The translations under genes and the position numbers were made by a program. A stretch of 64,000 nt of DNA from Pseudomonas fluorescens (GTDB taxonomy: Bacteria > Pseudomonadota > Gammaproteobacteria > Pseudomonadales > Pseudomonadaceae). The notes under the pieces are model-generated. The model was not told the origin of the DNA. It searched no databases and saw only the letters and a program-made list of their open reading frames with translations. Where the stretch lies: NCBI RefSeq assembly GCF_004683905.1, contig NZ_CP038438.1:5208001-5272000 (forward strand), given 5' to 3'. Below, one piece after another: positions 42,039 through 49,783 of this stretch (its first letter is position 1; every line of letters begins with the position of its first letter).

Positions 42039-42134
42039 CCCTGTGGGAGCGGGCTTGCTCGCGAAAGCATTTAGTCAGTCACTGAAGATGTCGACTGATC
42101 CACCGCCTTCGCGAGCAAGCCCGCTCCCACAGGG
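42039..42134. repeat. REP doublet, family A
   Basis: Inverted family A pair with CCCTGTGGG/CCCACAGGG ends, filling the gap between convergent MFS and EamA genes. Confidence 0.9.
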
Positions 42135-42147
42135 TTATTTATCTCTC

Positions 42148-43026
42148 TCATCTGCGGCTCTGCTGCCAAGCCGCCGCCAGGCCGCTGCAGCAGATCACCG
42201 CAATGCCGATCACCGTCAACAGACTCGGCGTGTGGTTGAACACCACCCACCCCAACAACCCGGCAAACACGATCTGGCAATAACCGAACGGCGCCAGCAA
42301 TGCCGGCGCGGCATGGCGGAACGCCTGGGTCAGAAACAGGTGCGCGGTCATCCCGCAGCTGCCCAGCGCCAGCATCAACACGGCGTGAGACAACGTTGGC
42401 ACTTGCCAGAAGAACGGCACCAGCGCGCTCATCACCAAGGTGTTGCACAACCCGGCGAAGAAGTTGCTGGTGGTCGGGCTGTCGATTTCCGCGAGCTTGC
42501 GCGTCAGCAGTTGATAGAAGCAGAAAAACAACGCCGAGCAGAATGGCAGCAGCACCGCCGGAGTGAACAATTCACCTCCCGGATGGACGATGATCAGCAC
42601 CCCGATAAAACCGCAGATCACCGCGATCCACTGCCCGCGCGTCACCCGCTCCTTGAGCAACGGCACCGACAGCGCCGTCACCAGCACCGGCGCGAGAAAG
42701 TTGACCGCCGTGGCCTCGGCCAGCGGGATATACAGCAGCGCCGTGGTGAAAAACAGACTGGTGCCGAGCAGGCACAGCGCCCGCGCCAACTGCCACAACG
42801 GCCGTTTGGTGCGCAGCACGCGCAACCCCGACTGTGGCAGGAAAATCCCCGCCATCAGCAAGGTGTGCACCAGATACCGCGCCCAGACCACCATGATGAT
42901 CGGGTAGAAACCCGAGAGGTATTTCGACAGCGCATCGTGGCTGGAGAACAGGAAAGTCGCCACGACAATCAGCAAGATCCCCTTGAAGGGTTGGTTGACA
43001 CCGGAGAGCGGGGTGCTGACGGTCAT
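42148..43026 (-). CDS. EamA-family (DMT) transporter
   Basis: A 292-residue membrane protein with about ten helices and two EamA repeats. The N-terminal repeat contains FKGILLIVVATFLFSSHDAL and EATAVNFLAPVLVTALS; the second contains YQLLTRKLAEIDSP and ending LLGWVVFNHTP. It ends the minus-strand cluster that begins with the Gfo/Idh/MocA gene, 64 bp after the TIM-barrel gene, so it probably moves the substrate or an intermediate of that pathway. Direction of transport is unknown; most characterised EamA members export. An in-frame upstream start is rejected. Confidence 0.85.
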   Translation of the reverse strand: MTVSTPLSGVNQPFKGILLIVVATFLFSSHDALSKYLSGFYPIIMVVWARYLVHTLLMAGIFLPQSGLRVLRTKRPLWQLARALCLLGTSLFFTTALLYIPLAEATAVNFLAPVLVTALSVPLLKERVTRGQWIAVICGFIGVLIIVHPGGELFTPAVLLPFCSALFFCFYQLLTRKLAEIDSPTTSNFFAGLCNTLVMSALVPFFWQVPTLSHAVLMLALGSCGMTAHLFLTQAFRHAAPALLAPFGYCQIVFAGLLGWVVFNHTPSLLTVIGIAVICCSGLAAAWQQSRR

Positions 43027-43090
43027 TGGATATCTCTGAAGGAAAAATGAACAGTGGCGGGGACGCTGGCGCTCCGCCACAAAAACTGAC

Positions 43091-43906
43091 TTATAACTGC
43101 GCCAACAATTCCCGCGTCCTGTCGAGCGCCATCTGCGCTCGTTGCAATCCGCTGACGCCCTGCTCCAGCAGTTTTACCGTGGGGATCTCCAGGCTCAGTG
43201 GAATATTAGCTGGCAGACTGCGCAACAAACCGTGCAGGTCACAATCGCCCTCGCCGGGAAACCGCCGCTCATTGCGCGCCTGACGCAAGATCTCGGCCAT
43301 GTCCGCCGGTCTCGGTCCCGCCACATCACACAATTGCGCATAACGCAGGCGCGCAGGTGCGACGTGGGCCAGATCCTCCAGCCGTGAACCGGAGCGATCG
43401 AAATGAAAGGCATCGACCAGCACCGCGGCGTTTTCCCGGTCGGCATTGGCAACGATGCGCAACGCCTGTTCGAGGTTGCACGCATCGGTCCAGGGCATGA
43501 ACTCCAGATGCGGATGCAAACCGTAAGGCGCCGCCAGATCACATAGCGCGGCAAAGTTGTCGGTGAGCCGTTGCTCGTCAGGATCATTGCCGGCGACCAG
43601 TAATTCACTGGCGCCAAACTCCGCGCCGACGGCCAGCAGCTTCTCGAAATCGGCAACCACGGTGTGCGGTTTCAGACGCAGGATTTCCACATCGAGCACA
43701 GCGATGCCAGTGTCGCGCAAACGCGCCAACGTCTGACGCCGTAAGCCGCCATCGGCCACCAATGGAAAGTGATATTCCTCCGCCGTCGCCGGCTCCAGGC
43801 GCAGACCGACATGGCTGTAACCGGCACGCGCCGCCACCTCGACCATTTGCGGTGGCGACAATTCGAGTACGGTGAGACTGGCCAGAGACAGGATTCGTTC
43901 GTTCAT
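43091..43906 (-). CDS. Sugar-phosphate isomerase/epimerase-like TIM barrel (possible dehydratase)
   Basis: A 271-residue xylose-isomerase-like TIM barrel (PF01261 type). Metal-ligand positions are intact: Glu135 (HLEFMPW), Asp165 and His168 (VDAFHFD), Gln191 (YAQLCD) and Glu240 (LSLEIP). This spacing nearly matches the dehydratase domain of QuiC encoded 3 kb away. Members include 2-keto-myo-inositol dehydratase, dehydroshikimate dehydratases and epimerases, so an isomerase or dehydratase acting on a keto-polyol is likely. The ATG overlaps the end of the dehydrogenase gene, with GAGG upstream; translation is coupled. Confidence 0.82.
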   Translation of the reverse strand: MNERILSLASLTVLELSPPQMVEVAARAGYSHVGLRLEPATAEEYHFPLVADGGLRRQTLARLRDTGIAVLDVEILRLKPHTVVADFEKLLAVGAEFGASELLVAGNDPDEQRLTDNFAALCDLAAPYGLHPHLEFMPWTDACNLEQALRIVANADRENAAVLVDAFHFDRSGSRLEDLAHVAPARLRYAQLCDVAGPRPADMAEILRQARNERRFPGEGDCDLHGLLRSLPANIPLSLEIPTVKLLEQGVSGLQRAQMALDRTRELLAQL

Positions 43907-43908
43907 GC

Positions 43909-44970
43909 TCAAGCCTCGACCGCTGCCGGGGAACAGGCACGGCCGCTGGCCGCCGCTTCACGAATCGCCTCGACCAGCGCCAGGGTTCGCGCGGCATCGG
44001 CGGCACTGACCAAGGGTTCGACCTCACGCCGCGCGACCTGCACAAAATGCTGCAGCTGCAACCGCAACGCGTCCCCTGCCTCACACTGTTCTTGCTGCGC
44101 GATCAGCGGTTCGTGCCAACCGGCATCGACTTGATCGGCAGCGTAATGCCAACGCTTGAGTTGCGGAATGCTCAGCGCCCCGGCGGTGCCCGCCAGCAGA
44201 TAACACGGCTGATCGTCCTGACGCGGATAGACCGGGTTCTCCCCGGAGTTCAGCTCCCAACTCCACGGCGCGGCAACTGCATCGGAACCGCTCAGCGTGC
44301 CCAGTGCACCGCCGGCAAATTGCAATAACACCGCGACACTGTCTTCGTTGGCAAAACCCCGCACCGCGTTGTCGGTGACGGCCTGCACCGATTGCACTTC
44401 ACCGCACAGATGACGCAGCAGATCGAGGTCGTGAATCAGATTGGTCAGCAACAGGCCCGCCCCCGGTTCACGGCGCCACGGGATCTCGAAATAACGGTCG
44501 GGTTTGCGTAACTGGAACAGTGCGGTAACCGTGGTCAGCCGCCCGAGCGCGCCGCTGCGCAACAACTCATGGGCGCGCACGATCAGCGGATTGTGCCGCC
44601 GATGATGGCCGACCAGCACCGGCACGCCACAGCGTTTGACCGCCGCCACCAGCTCACGCACCTCATCCAGGTGCACGCCGACCGGTTTCTCCAGCAACAC
44701 CGGAACCCCGGCGGCGAGGCAATCCAGCGCCGTGCTGACGTGCTGATTATTCGGATTGGCCACGATCACCGCATCGGGCCGTACCTGCTCCAGCATCTGC
44801 CGGTGATCGGCGAAATACGCCACGCCCCACTGCGCCGCCAGCGCGGGAGCCTGCGGACCGGGATCGGCCACTGCGCACAACCGGGCTTCTTCTAGGGTTT
44901 GCAGGTGCTGGTAATGCTGCTGGCCCATGTTGCCAGCGCCAATCAGGGCGATACGAAGGGGCGAAGTCAA
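43909..44970 (-). CDS. Gfo/Idh/MocA-family NAD(P)-dependent dehydrogenase
   Basis: A 353-residue oxidoreductase. Rossmann motif IALIGAGNMGQQHYQHL begins at residue 6, and the catalytic motif LLEKPVG near residues 92-98 carries the conserved lysine. The C-terminal domain shows GAGLLLTNLIHDLDLLRHLCG with the usual histidine. Typical substrates are polyols, sugars or inositols oxidised to ketones. It heads the minus-strand operon with the TIM-barrel and EamA genes. The TTG start has GAGG eight bases upstream; no better ATG exists. Confidence 0.88.
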   Translation of the reverse strand: MTSPLRIALIGAGNMGQQHYQHLQTLEEARLCAVADPGPQAPALAAQWGVAYFADHRQMLEQVRPDAVIVANPNNQHVSTALDCLAAGVPVLLEKPVGVHLDEVRELVAAVKRCGVPVLVGHHRRHNPLIVRAHELLRSGALGRLTTVTALFQLRKPDRYFEIPWRREPGAGLLLTNLIHDLDLLRHLCGEVQSVQAVTDNAVRGFANEDSVAVLLQFAGGALGTLSGSDAVAAPWSWELNSGENPVYPRQDDQPCYLLAGTAGALSIPQLKRWHYAADQVDAGWHEPLIAQQEQCEAGDALRLQLQHFVQVARREVEPLVSAADAARTLALVEAIREAAASGRACSPAAVEA

Positions 44971-45020
44971 GGGGCGATCCTCTTGTGATTGTTGTTGGAA
45001 ATGTCACTCCAGCAACAATT

Positions 45021-45035
45021 TAGAACCGCGTTCCA
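45021..45035. promoter_or_regulatory. Candidate IclR-type operator, dehydrogenase side
   Basis: TAGAACCGCGTTCCA is an imperfect palindrome of the form (A/G)GAAC-N3-GTTC(C/T), about 50 bp upstream of the Gfo/Idh/MocA start. A related site is at 46104-46118, upstream of the flavoprotein gene. Confidence 0.45.
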
Positions 45036-45100
45036 CAATCAAACACCCAGTGATGGGAAAACCGTGCGGACACCGCACAACTTCGTACTTGATGCTCAAC

Positions 45101-45180
45101 CTGTAGAGCTGCCGAAGGCTGCGATCTTTTGACTTTGATTTTCAAGATCAAAAGATCGCAGCCTGCGGCAGCTCCTACAG
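45101..45180. repeat. Inverted repeat, family D
   Basis: Two inverted copies of a repeat containing GCTGCCGCAGGCTGCGATC (left copy GCCGAAGGC) with an inner palindrome GATCTTTTGA...TCAAAAGATC. It lies downstream of the IclR gene. Confidence 0.88.
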
Positions 45181-45193
45181 GGATCGGTGCGAG

Positions 45194-45970
45194 TCAGACG
45201 AACAATTCGGACGCCAGGCTCGCCGCCGACAATTCCTCCGTGAACTTCATCAGCAGCGGCGCCAATTCATGCAGCCGCGCGACGGGCATCCGTGCGCTCG
45301 GCCCGGCAATGCTCAGTACGCCGATTACTCGCCCGTCAACCGGATGCTTGACCACCGCGGCAATCGCCGAGGTGCCCACCGCCGAACTTTCCTCGACACA
45401 GGCATAACCCTGTTCCCGCGCCAGGCGCAGGCGCTCCAGCAGTTCGATATTGGAGCGCGGCGCATTCGGCCCGACGCCCACCGGTACTTCCGCGCCCTGG
45501 CGCTCGACCAGCGACAACGCCTCGGCATCGCTCATGCACGCCAGCCACGCGTGCCCGGAAGCGGTGTAGAACAGCGGCGCATCGCGACCCATATCCGGGT
45601 CATAACGCAGGCCCGTCCGTGCGCCCTGCGCCTTGGCGATCCAGGTCTGGCGCTCGCCATCAATCACCCCCAGACGCACCAGTTCGCCGGTTTCCTGCGC
45701 CAGTCGATCCAGCACCGGCTGCACGATGTCAGCACCGCTGCTCGACAGGTACTGAAACCCCATCGCCACCAGTTTGGTCGACAGGTGATAGCGCAGAGTG
45801 TCGGCATTCTGCCGCACGTAGCCCAGCCGAATCAGCTCCGCGAGCATCCGGTGCGTGGCACTTTTCGGGATGTCCAGTTGCTCGGCCAGGGTCTGCATCG
45901 GCAGCCCGCGCGGCTCACTGGTGAGGCTTTCCAGCACGCTGAAAACCCGTTCGATCTGACTGCCGGCCAT
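45194..45970 (-). CDS. IclR-family regulator
   Basis: A 258-residue regulator. The N-terminal winged helix (residues about 3-65) reads IERVFSVLESLTSEPRGLPM then LDIPKSATHRMLAELIRLGY. The C-terminal effector domain contains GVIDGERQTWIAKAQG and VLSIAGPSARMP, both typical of IclR. It lies between the divergent Gfo/Idh/MocA operon and the flavoprotein-reductase pair, so it is the probable regulator of both. The ATG is used; a TTG four codons earlier is possible. Confidence 0.92.
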   Translation of the reverse strand: MAGSQIERVFSVLESLTSEPRGLPMQTLAEQLDIPKSATHRMLAELIRLGYVRQNADTLRYHLSTKLVAMGFQYLSSSGADIVQPVLDRLAQETGELVRLGVIDGERQTWIAKAQGARTGLRYDPDMGRDAPLFYTASGHAWLACMSDAEALSLVERQGAEVPVGVGPNAPRSNIELLERLRLAREQGYACVEESSAVGTSAIAAVVKHPVDGRVIGVLSIAGPSARMPVARLHELAPLLMKFTEELSAASLASELFV

Positions 45971-46103
45971 GGGAAGGTCCAAGTGAAATTTTGCCGATTC
46001 TAGAAGACATCCGAGACAAAGCGAAATCCGGAACTGACTGTGCGATAACCGCCCACTTTACTGAACCATGCCTTGTTGCAGCTGCACATCATTGGTTAAT
46101 TTC

Positions 46104-46118
46104 CGGAACCTGATTCCA
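46104..46118. promoter_or_regulatory. Candidate IclR-type operator, flavoprotein side
   Basis: CGGAACCTGATTCCA shares the GAACC...TTCCA frame with the site at 45021-45035 and lies 29 bp before the flavoprotein start. A partial third match, CGGAACTGACTGTGC, is at 46029-46043. Confidence 0.45.
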
Positions 46119-46146
46119 ATAAAACCCAGCTGCGGAGCTTTGCCTG

Positions 46147-47886
46147 ATGCCTGCCGAACTTCCCGAAATCGACTGTGACGTTCTGGTCGTCGGCTCCGGT
46201 GCCGCCGGTTTATCCACAGCGGTCACTGCCGCATGGCACGGCCTGAAGGTCATCGTGGTTGAAAAAGATCCGGTGTTCGGCGGTGCCACCGCGTGGTCCG
46301 GCGGCTGGGCATGGGTGCCGTGCAATCCGCTGGCCCGACGCGCCGGCATTATCGAAGACGTCGAGCAGCCGCGCACGTACCTGCGCCATGAACTCGGCGA
46401 GCATTACGACCCGGCAATGGTCGACGCTTTCCTCACCGCCGGGCCGCACATGGTCGCGTTCTTCGAACAGCACACCGCTCTGCAATTTGCCGACGGCAAC
46501 GCCATTGCCGACATTCATGGCGATACGCCCGGCGCGGGCACGGGCGGTCGCTCGGTGATCGCGGCGCCTTACGACGGACGAACAGTCGGACGCCTGCTCA
46601 GGCGCCTGCGTACAACAATGCGCGAAACGTCCTTCATGGGCATGCCGATCATGGCCGGCGCCGACCTTTCGGCGTTCCTCAATCTCACCCGTTCGCTGAA
46701 AGCCGCGTGGCATGTAACCCGTCGTTTTACCCGACACTTGCTCGATCTGGCGGTACACGGCCGGGCCATGCAATTGGTCAACGGGGTGGCATTGGTCGCA
46801 AGGCTGGCGAAGTCCGCCGAGGACCTTGGCGTTTTGTTATGGGAGTCGGCACCCGTGACCGAGCTGCTGCGTGATGAAGCAGGGGTTTGCGGCGCAGTGG
46901 TCAGCAGCGCCAAAGGCCCGATCCGCATTCATGCACGTAAAGCCGTGGTGCTGGCCGCCGGCGGATTCGCCAACGACGTCGAACGGCGCAAGGCCTTGTT
47001 TCCGCGCACGCCCACGGGTCATGAACACTGGGCACTGCCGCCGCTGGCGGTGAATGGCGATGGCCTGCGTCTGGGCGAAAGCGTCGGTGCCACGGTCAAT
47101 ACCGAGCTGGCGTCGCCCGTGGCCTGGGCGCCGGTCTCGCAAGTGCCGCATGCTGACGGCAGCATCGGCCATTTCCCACACATCATCGAACGCGGCAAAC
47201 CGGGAATCATCGGCGTACTGCGCAACGGCCAGCGCTTCGTCAACGAGGCCAACGGTTACTACGACTACGTCAGCGCCATGGTTGCCGCCACGCCTGAAGG
47301 CGAAGAAGTCGCCTCGTGGCTGATCTGCAGCCGTGCCTTTCAACGGTGTTATGGCTTGGGCATGTCGCGGCCATTTCCCCTGCCGGTGTCAGGATTTATC
47401 CGCAGCGGCTATCTGAAAACCGGCAACACCCTTGAAGAATTGGCCAGCGCCTGCGGCATCGACCCCAGCGGGTTGCGCCAGACGGTGGAGGACTACAACC
47501 GCCATGCACGCCACGGCGAGGACCCGTCGTTCGGTCGCGGCGCAACGCCCTATAACCGCAAACAGGGCGATCCGGCGAACCTTCCCAACCCTTGCGTTGC
47601 CCCAATAGAGACAGGCCCCTTCTATGCCGTGAAAATCCAACCGGGCTGCTTCGGCACCTTTGCCGGGCTCAAGGTCAACCCGCAGGCGCAAGTGCTCGAT
47701 GCCCATGCCCAGCCCATCGCCGGGCTCTACGCCGCCGGTGGCGACATGGCCAGCATCATGGGCGGGCACTATCCGGCAGGCGGGATCAACCTCGGCCCGG
47801 CGCTGACTTTCGGCTACATCGCCGCTCGGCATATCGCCGGCATCACTGCTTTCGAACAGGAGATCGACCATGCAGCACATCGTTAA
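46147..47886 (+). CDS. KstD-like FAD-dependent desaturase/dehydrogenase
   Basis: A 579-residue flavoprotein of the fumarate reductase/3-ketosteroid dehydrogenase fold. The FAD site is VLVVGSGAAGLSTAV at 12-26, followed by VVEKDPVFGGATAWSGG; a middle substrate domain follows, and the C-terminus has AGLYAAGGDMASIMGG. Tyr542 and Gly546 (HYPAGG) correspond to the Tyr and Gly that hold the 3-keto oxygen in KstD, so a cyclic ketone substrate and alpha,beta-desaturation are plausible. KstD itself is about 510 residues. No steroid genes are near; 4-oxocyclohexanecarboxylate desaturases share this fold. The exact reaction is unassigned. Confidence 0.82.
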   Translation: MPAELPEIDCDVLVVGSGAAGLSTAVTAAWHGLKVIVVEKDPVFGGATAWSGGWAWVPCNPLARRAGIIEDVEQPRTYLRHELGEHYDPAMVDAFLTAGPHMVAFFEQHTALQFADGNAIADIHGDTPGAGTGGRSVIAAPYDGRTVGRLLRRLRTTMRETSFMGMPIMAGADLSAFLNLTRSLKAAWHVTRRFTRHLLDLAVHGRAMQLVNGVALVARLAKSAEDLGVLLWESAPVTELLRDEAGVCGAVVSSAKGPIRIHARKAVVLAAGGFANDVERRKALFPRTPTGHEHWALPPLAVNGDGLRLGESVGATVNTELASPVAWAPVSQVPHADGSIGHFPHIIERGKPGIIGVLRNGQRFVNEANGYYDYVSAMVAATPEGEEVASWLICSRAFQRCYGLGMSRPFPLPVSGFIRSGYLKTGNTLEELASACGIDPSGLRQTVEDYNRHARHGEDPSFGRGATPYNRKQGDPANLPNPCVAPIETGPFYAVKIQPGCFGTFAGLKVNPQAQVLDAHAQPIAGLYAAGGDMASIMGGHYPAGGINLGPALTFGYIAARHIAGITAFEQEIDHAAHR

Positions 47887-48703
47887 CGCCCAGGGTTTGA
47901 ACATGCCGAAACTCGGCCTCGGCACCTGGCCGATGCTCGGCGACGAATGCACCCGTGCCGTCGAGCAGGCCCTGGAACTCGGCTACCGGCACATCGACAC
48001 GGCAGCGGCCTACAACAACGAAGACGCGGTCGGACAAGCATTGGCGAATACACCGACACCCCGCGAGCAGATTCATGTCACCACCAAGGTCTGGTGGGAT
48101 CAGTTGCAACCCGACGCCATGCGCCACTCGATGGAACGAAGCCTCAAGGCCTTGCGCAGCGAGTACGTCGACCTGTTCATGATCCATTGGCCGAGCACTG
48201 ACTGGGACTTGCCGCGCACGCTTGAAACCCTCGCATCCTTCAAGGAGCAAGGTCTGGCTCGCAACATCGGCGTGGCGAATTTTCCGCTGCCGCTGCTGCG
48301 CACAGTCGTCGAGGAATACGGCATCCCTCTGTCAGCGATCCAGCTCGAGTACCACGTCCTGCTCGGCCAGAACGCCCTGCTCGACTATGCCCGCCAACAC
48401 GATCTGGCACTGACGGCCTACACGCCATTGGCGCGTAACAAGGTCTCGGAGATTCCACAGATTCAGCAGATTGCCGAAAAACACGGTGTGCTGCCGACTC
48501 AGGTGGCATTGAAATGGCTGCTGGATCAGCCCAACGTCGCGGCGATTCCCAAAGCCAGCAGCCGGGCCAATCAACTGGCGAACCTGGCTTCGCTGCAGGT
48601 TGAGCTGGACGCTGAAGACCGCGCACTGATCGCCGCACTGCCGAAAAACCAGCGTCAGGTCAGCCCGGATTTCGCCCCGGTGTGGGATGCCTTTGATCGC
48701 TGA
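47870..48703 (+). CDS. Aldo/keto reductase
   Basis: A 277-residue NADPH-dependent reductase of the AKR superfamily. The catalytic tetrad is visible: Asp and Tyr in HIDTAAAYNNE, Lys in VTTKVWW and His in LFMIHWP. The cofactor segment IPKASSRANQLANL is typical. It overlaps the end of the flavoprotein gene by 17 bp with GGAG before its ATG, so the two are translationally coupled and probably act in one pathway. Sequence resembles the 2,5-diketogluconate/DkgB-like group. The substrate is unknown. Confidence 0.9.
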   Translation: MQHIVNAQGLNMPKLGLGTWPMLGDECTRAVEQALELGYRHIDTAAAYNNEDAVGQALANTPTPREQIHVTTKVWWDQLQPDAMRHSMERSLKALRSEYVDLFMIHWPSTDWDLPRTLETLASFKEQGLARNIGVANFPLPLLRTVVEEYGIPLSAIQLEYHVLLGQNALLDYARQHDLALTAYTPLARNKVSEIPQIQQIAEKHGVLPTQVALKWLLDQPNVAAIPKASSRANQLANLASLQVELDAEDRALIAALPKNQRQVSPDFAPVWDAFDR

Positions 48704-48765
48704 CTTACAGTCCGAAAGGAGAAATCCGCCAACGGATTGAATTAGTCGCCCACGCGCTCGTCAAT

Positions 48766-48803
48766 AACAGGCCCGCCCTCTCGACCCGAGGCCGGGCCTG
48801 TTT
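48766..48803 (+). terminator. Probable terminator after the aldo/keto reductase
   Basis: A 10-bp arm AACAGGCCCG (48766-48775) pairs with CGGGCCTGTT (48793-48802); the T-run after it is short (TTTG). Confidence 0.6.
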
Positions 48804-48892
48804 GCGTGTACGCCAATAGACGGACGACCGGACTGGCGCCACACTCTCACACCAGCAACACTCATCACCACGTACAGAAAGAGGATTACCAC

Positions 48893-49783
48893 ATGCTATG
48901 GAAAAAAGGCCGACGCAGTGACAACGTCGTCGATGCCCGTGGCGATGATAGCGGCGGCGGTGGTGGCATGCGGTTCGGTGGCGGCAAAGGCCTGAGCCTG
49001 GGGGCGATCCTGCTGATCGTCGGCATCGGCTGGATCACCGGACAGGATCCGTTGCAGATCCTCGGCCAGCTCACTGGGCAAATGACCGAGCAATCGGCAC
49101 CGGCCTCGACGCAAACCCGCCAGGCGCCACCGGCCAACGACCAGCAAGCCGAATTCGTGCGTTCGATCCTTGGTGATACCGAAGACACCTGGGGCGCCAT
49201 CTTCCAGCAGGCCGGGCGCCAATATAAGGACCCGACCCTGGTGCTGTTCAGCAACCGGGTGAATTCCGCTTGCGGGCTGGCGACTTCGGCGACCGGCCCG
49301 TTCTACTGCCCGGCGGATCAGAAAGTCTATCTGGACATGGCCTTCTTCCAGGAAATGGCCCAGCGCTTCAAGGCCGCCGGTGACTTCGCCCAGGCCTACG
49401 TGATCGCGCACGAAGTCGGCCACCATGTGCAGACGCTGCTCGGCGTCTCGGCAAAAATTCAGACGGCCCGTCAGCAGGGCCGGCAGATGCAGGGCGACGG
49501 CGGTTTGCTGGTGCGTCAGGAATTGCAGGCCGACTGCCTGGCCGGCGTCTGGGCCTACAACGCGCAGAAGCGTTTGAACTGGCTGGAGCCGGGCGATATC
49601 GAAGAGGCCTTGAATGCGGCCAACGCCATCGGTGATGATCGCCTGCAACAACAGGGTCAGGGCCGTGTGGTGCCGGACTCGTTTACCCATGGCACGTCGG
49701 CGCAAAGGGTGCGCTGGTTCAAAACCGGTTTCGCCCAGGGCCAAGTCGGCCAGTGCGATACCTTCGCGGCGAAAAACCTGTAA
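48893..49783 (+). CDS. YpfJ-type neutral zinc metallopeptidase
   Basis: A 296-residue membrane-anchored protein of the YpfJ/KPN_02809 family. The N-terminus MLWKKGRRSDNVVDARGD and a glycine-rich segment precede a single membrane helix (LSLGAILLIVGIGWITG). The peptidase domain has HEVGHH near residue 175 (HExxH zinc site), a downstream RQELQADCLAGVWAY with the third ligand, and paired cysteines in NSACG and FYCPADQ. The ATG follows GAGGATT. It abuts the following hydrolase gene (TAAATG). Substrates are not known. Confidence 0.9.
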   Translation: MLWKKGRRSDNVVDARGDDSGGGGGMRFGGGKGLSLGAILLIVGIGWITGQDPLQILGQLTGQMTEQSAPASTQTRQAPPANDQQAEFVRSILGDTEDTWGAIFQQAGRQYKDPTLVLFSNRVNSACGLATSATGPFYCPADQKVYLDMAFFQEMAQRFKAAGDFAQAYVIAHEVGHHVQTLLGVSAKIQTARQQGRQMQGDGGLLVRQELQADCLAGVWAYNAQKRLNWLEPGDIEEALNAANAIGDDRLQQQGQGRVVPDSFTHGTSAQRVRWFKTGFAQGQVGQCDTFAAKNL

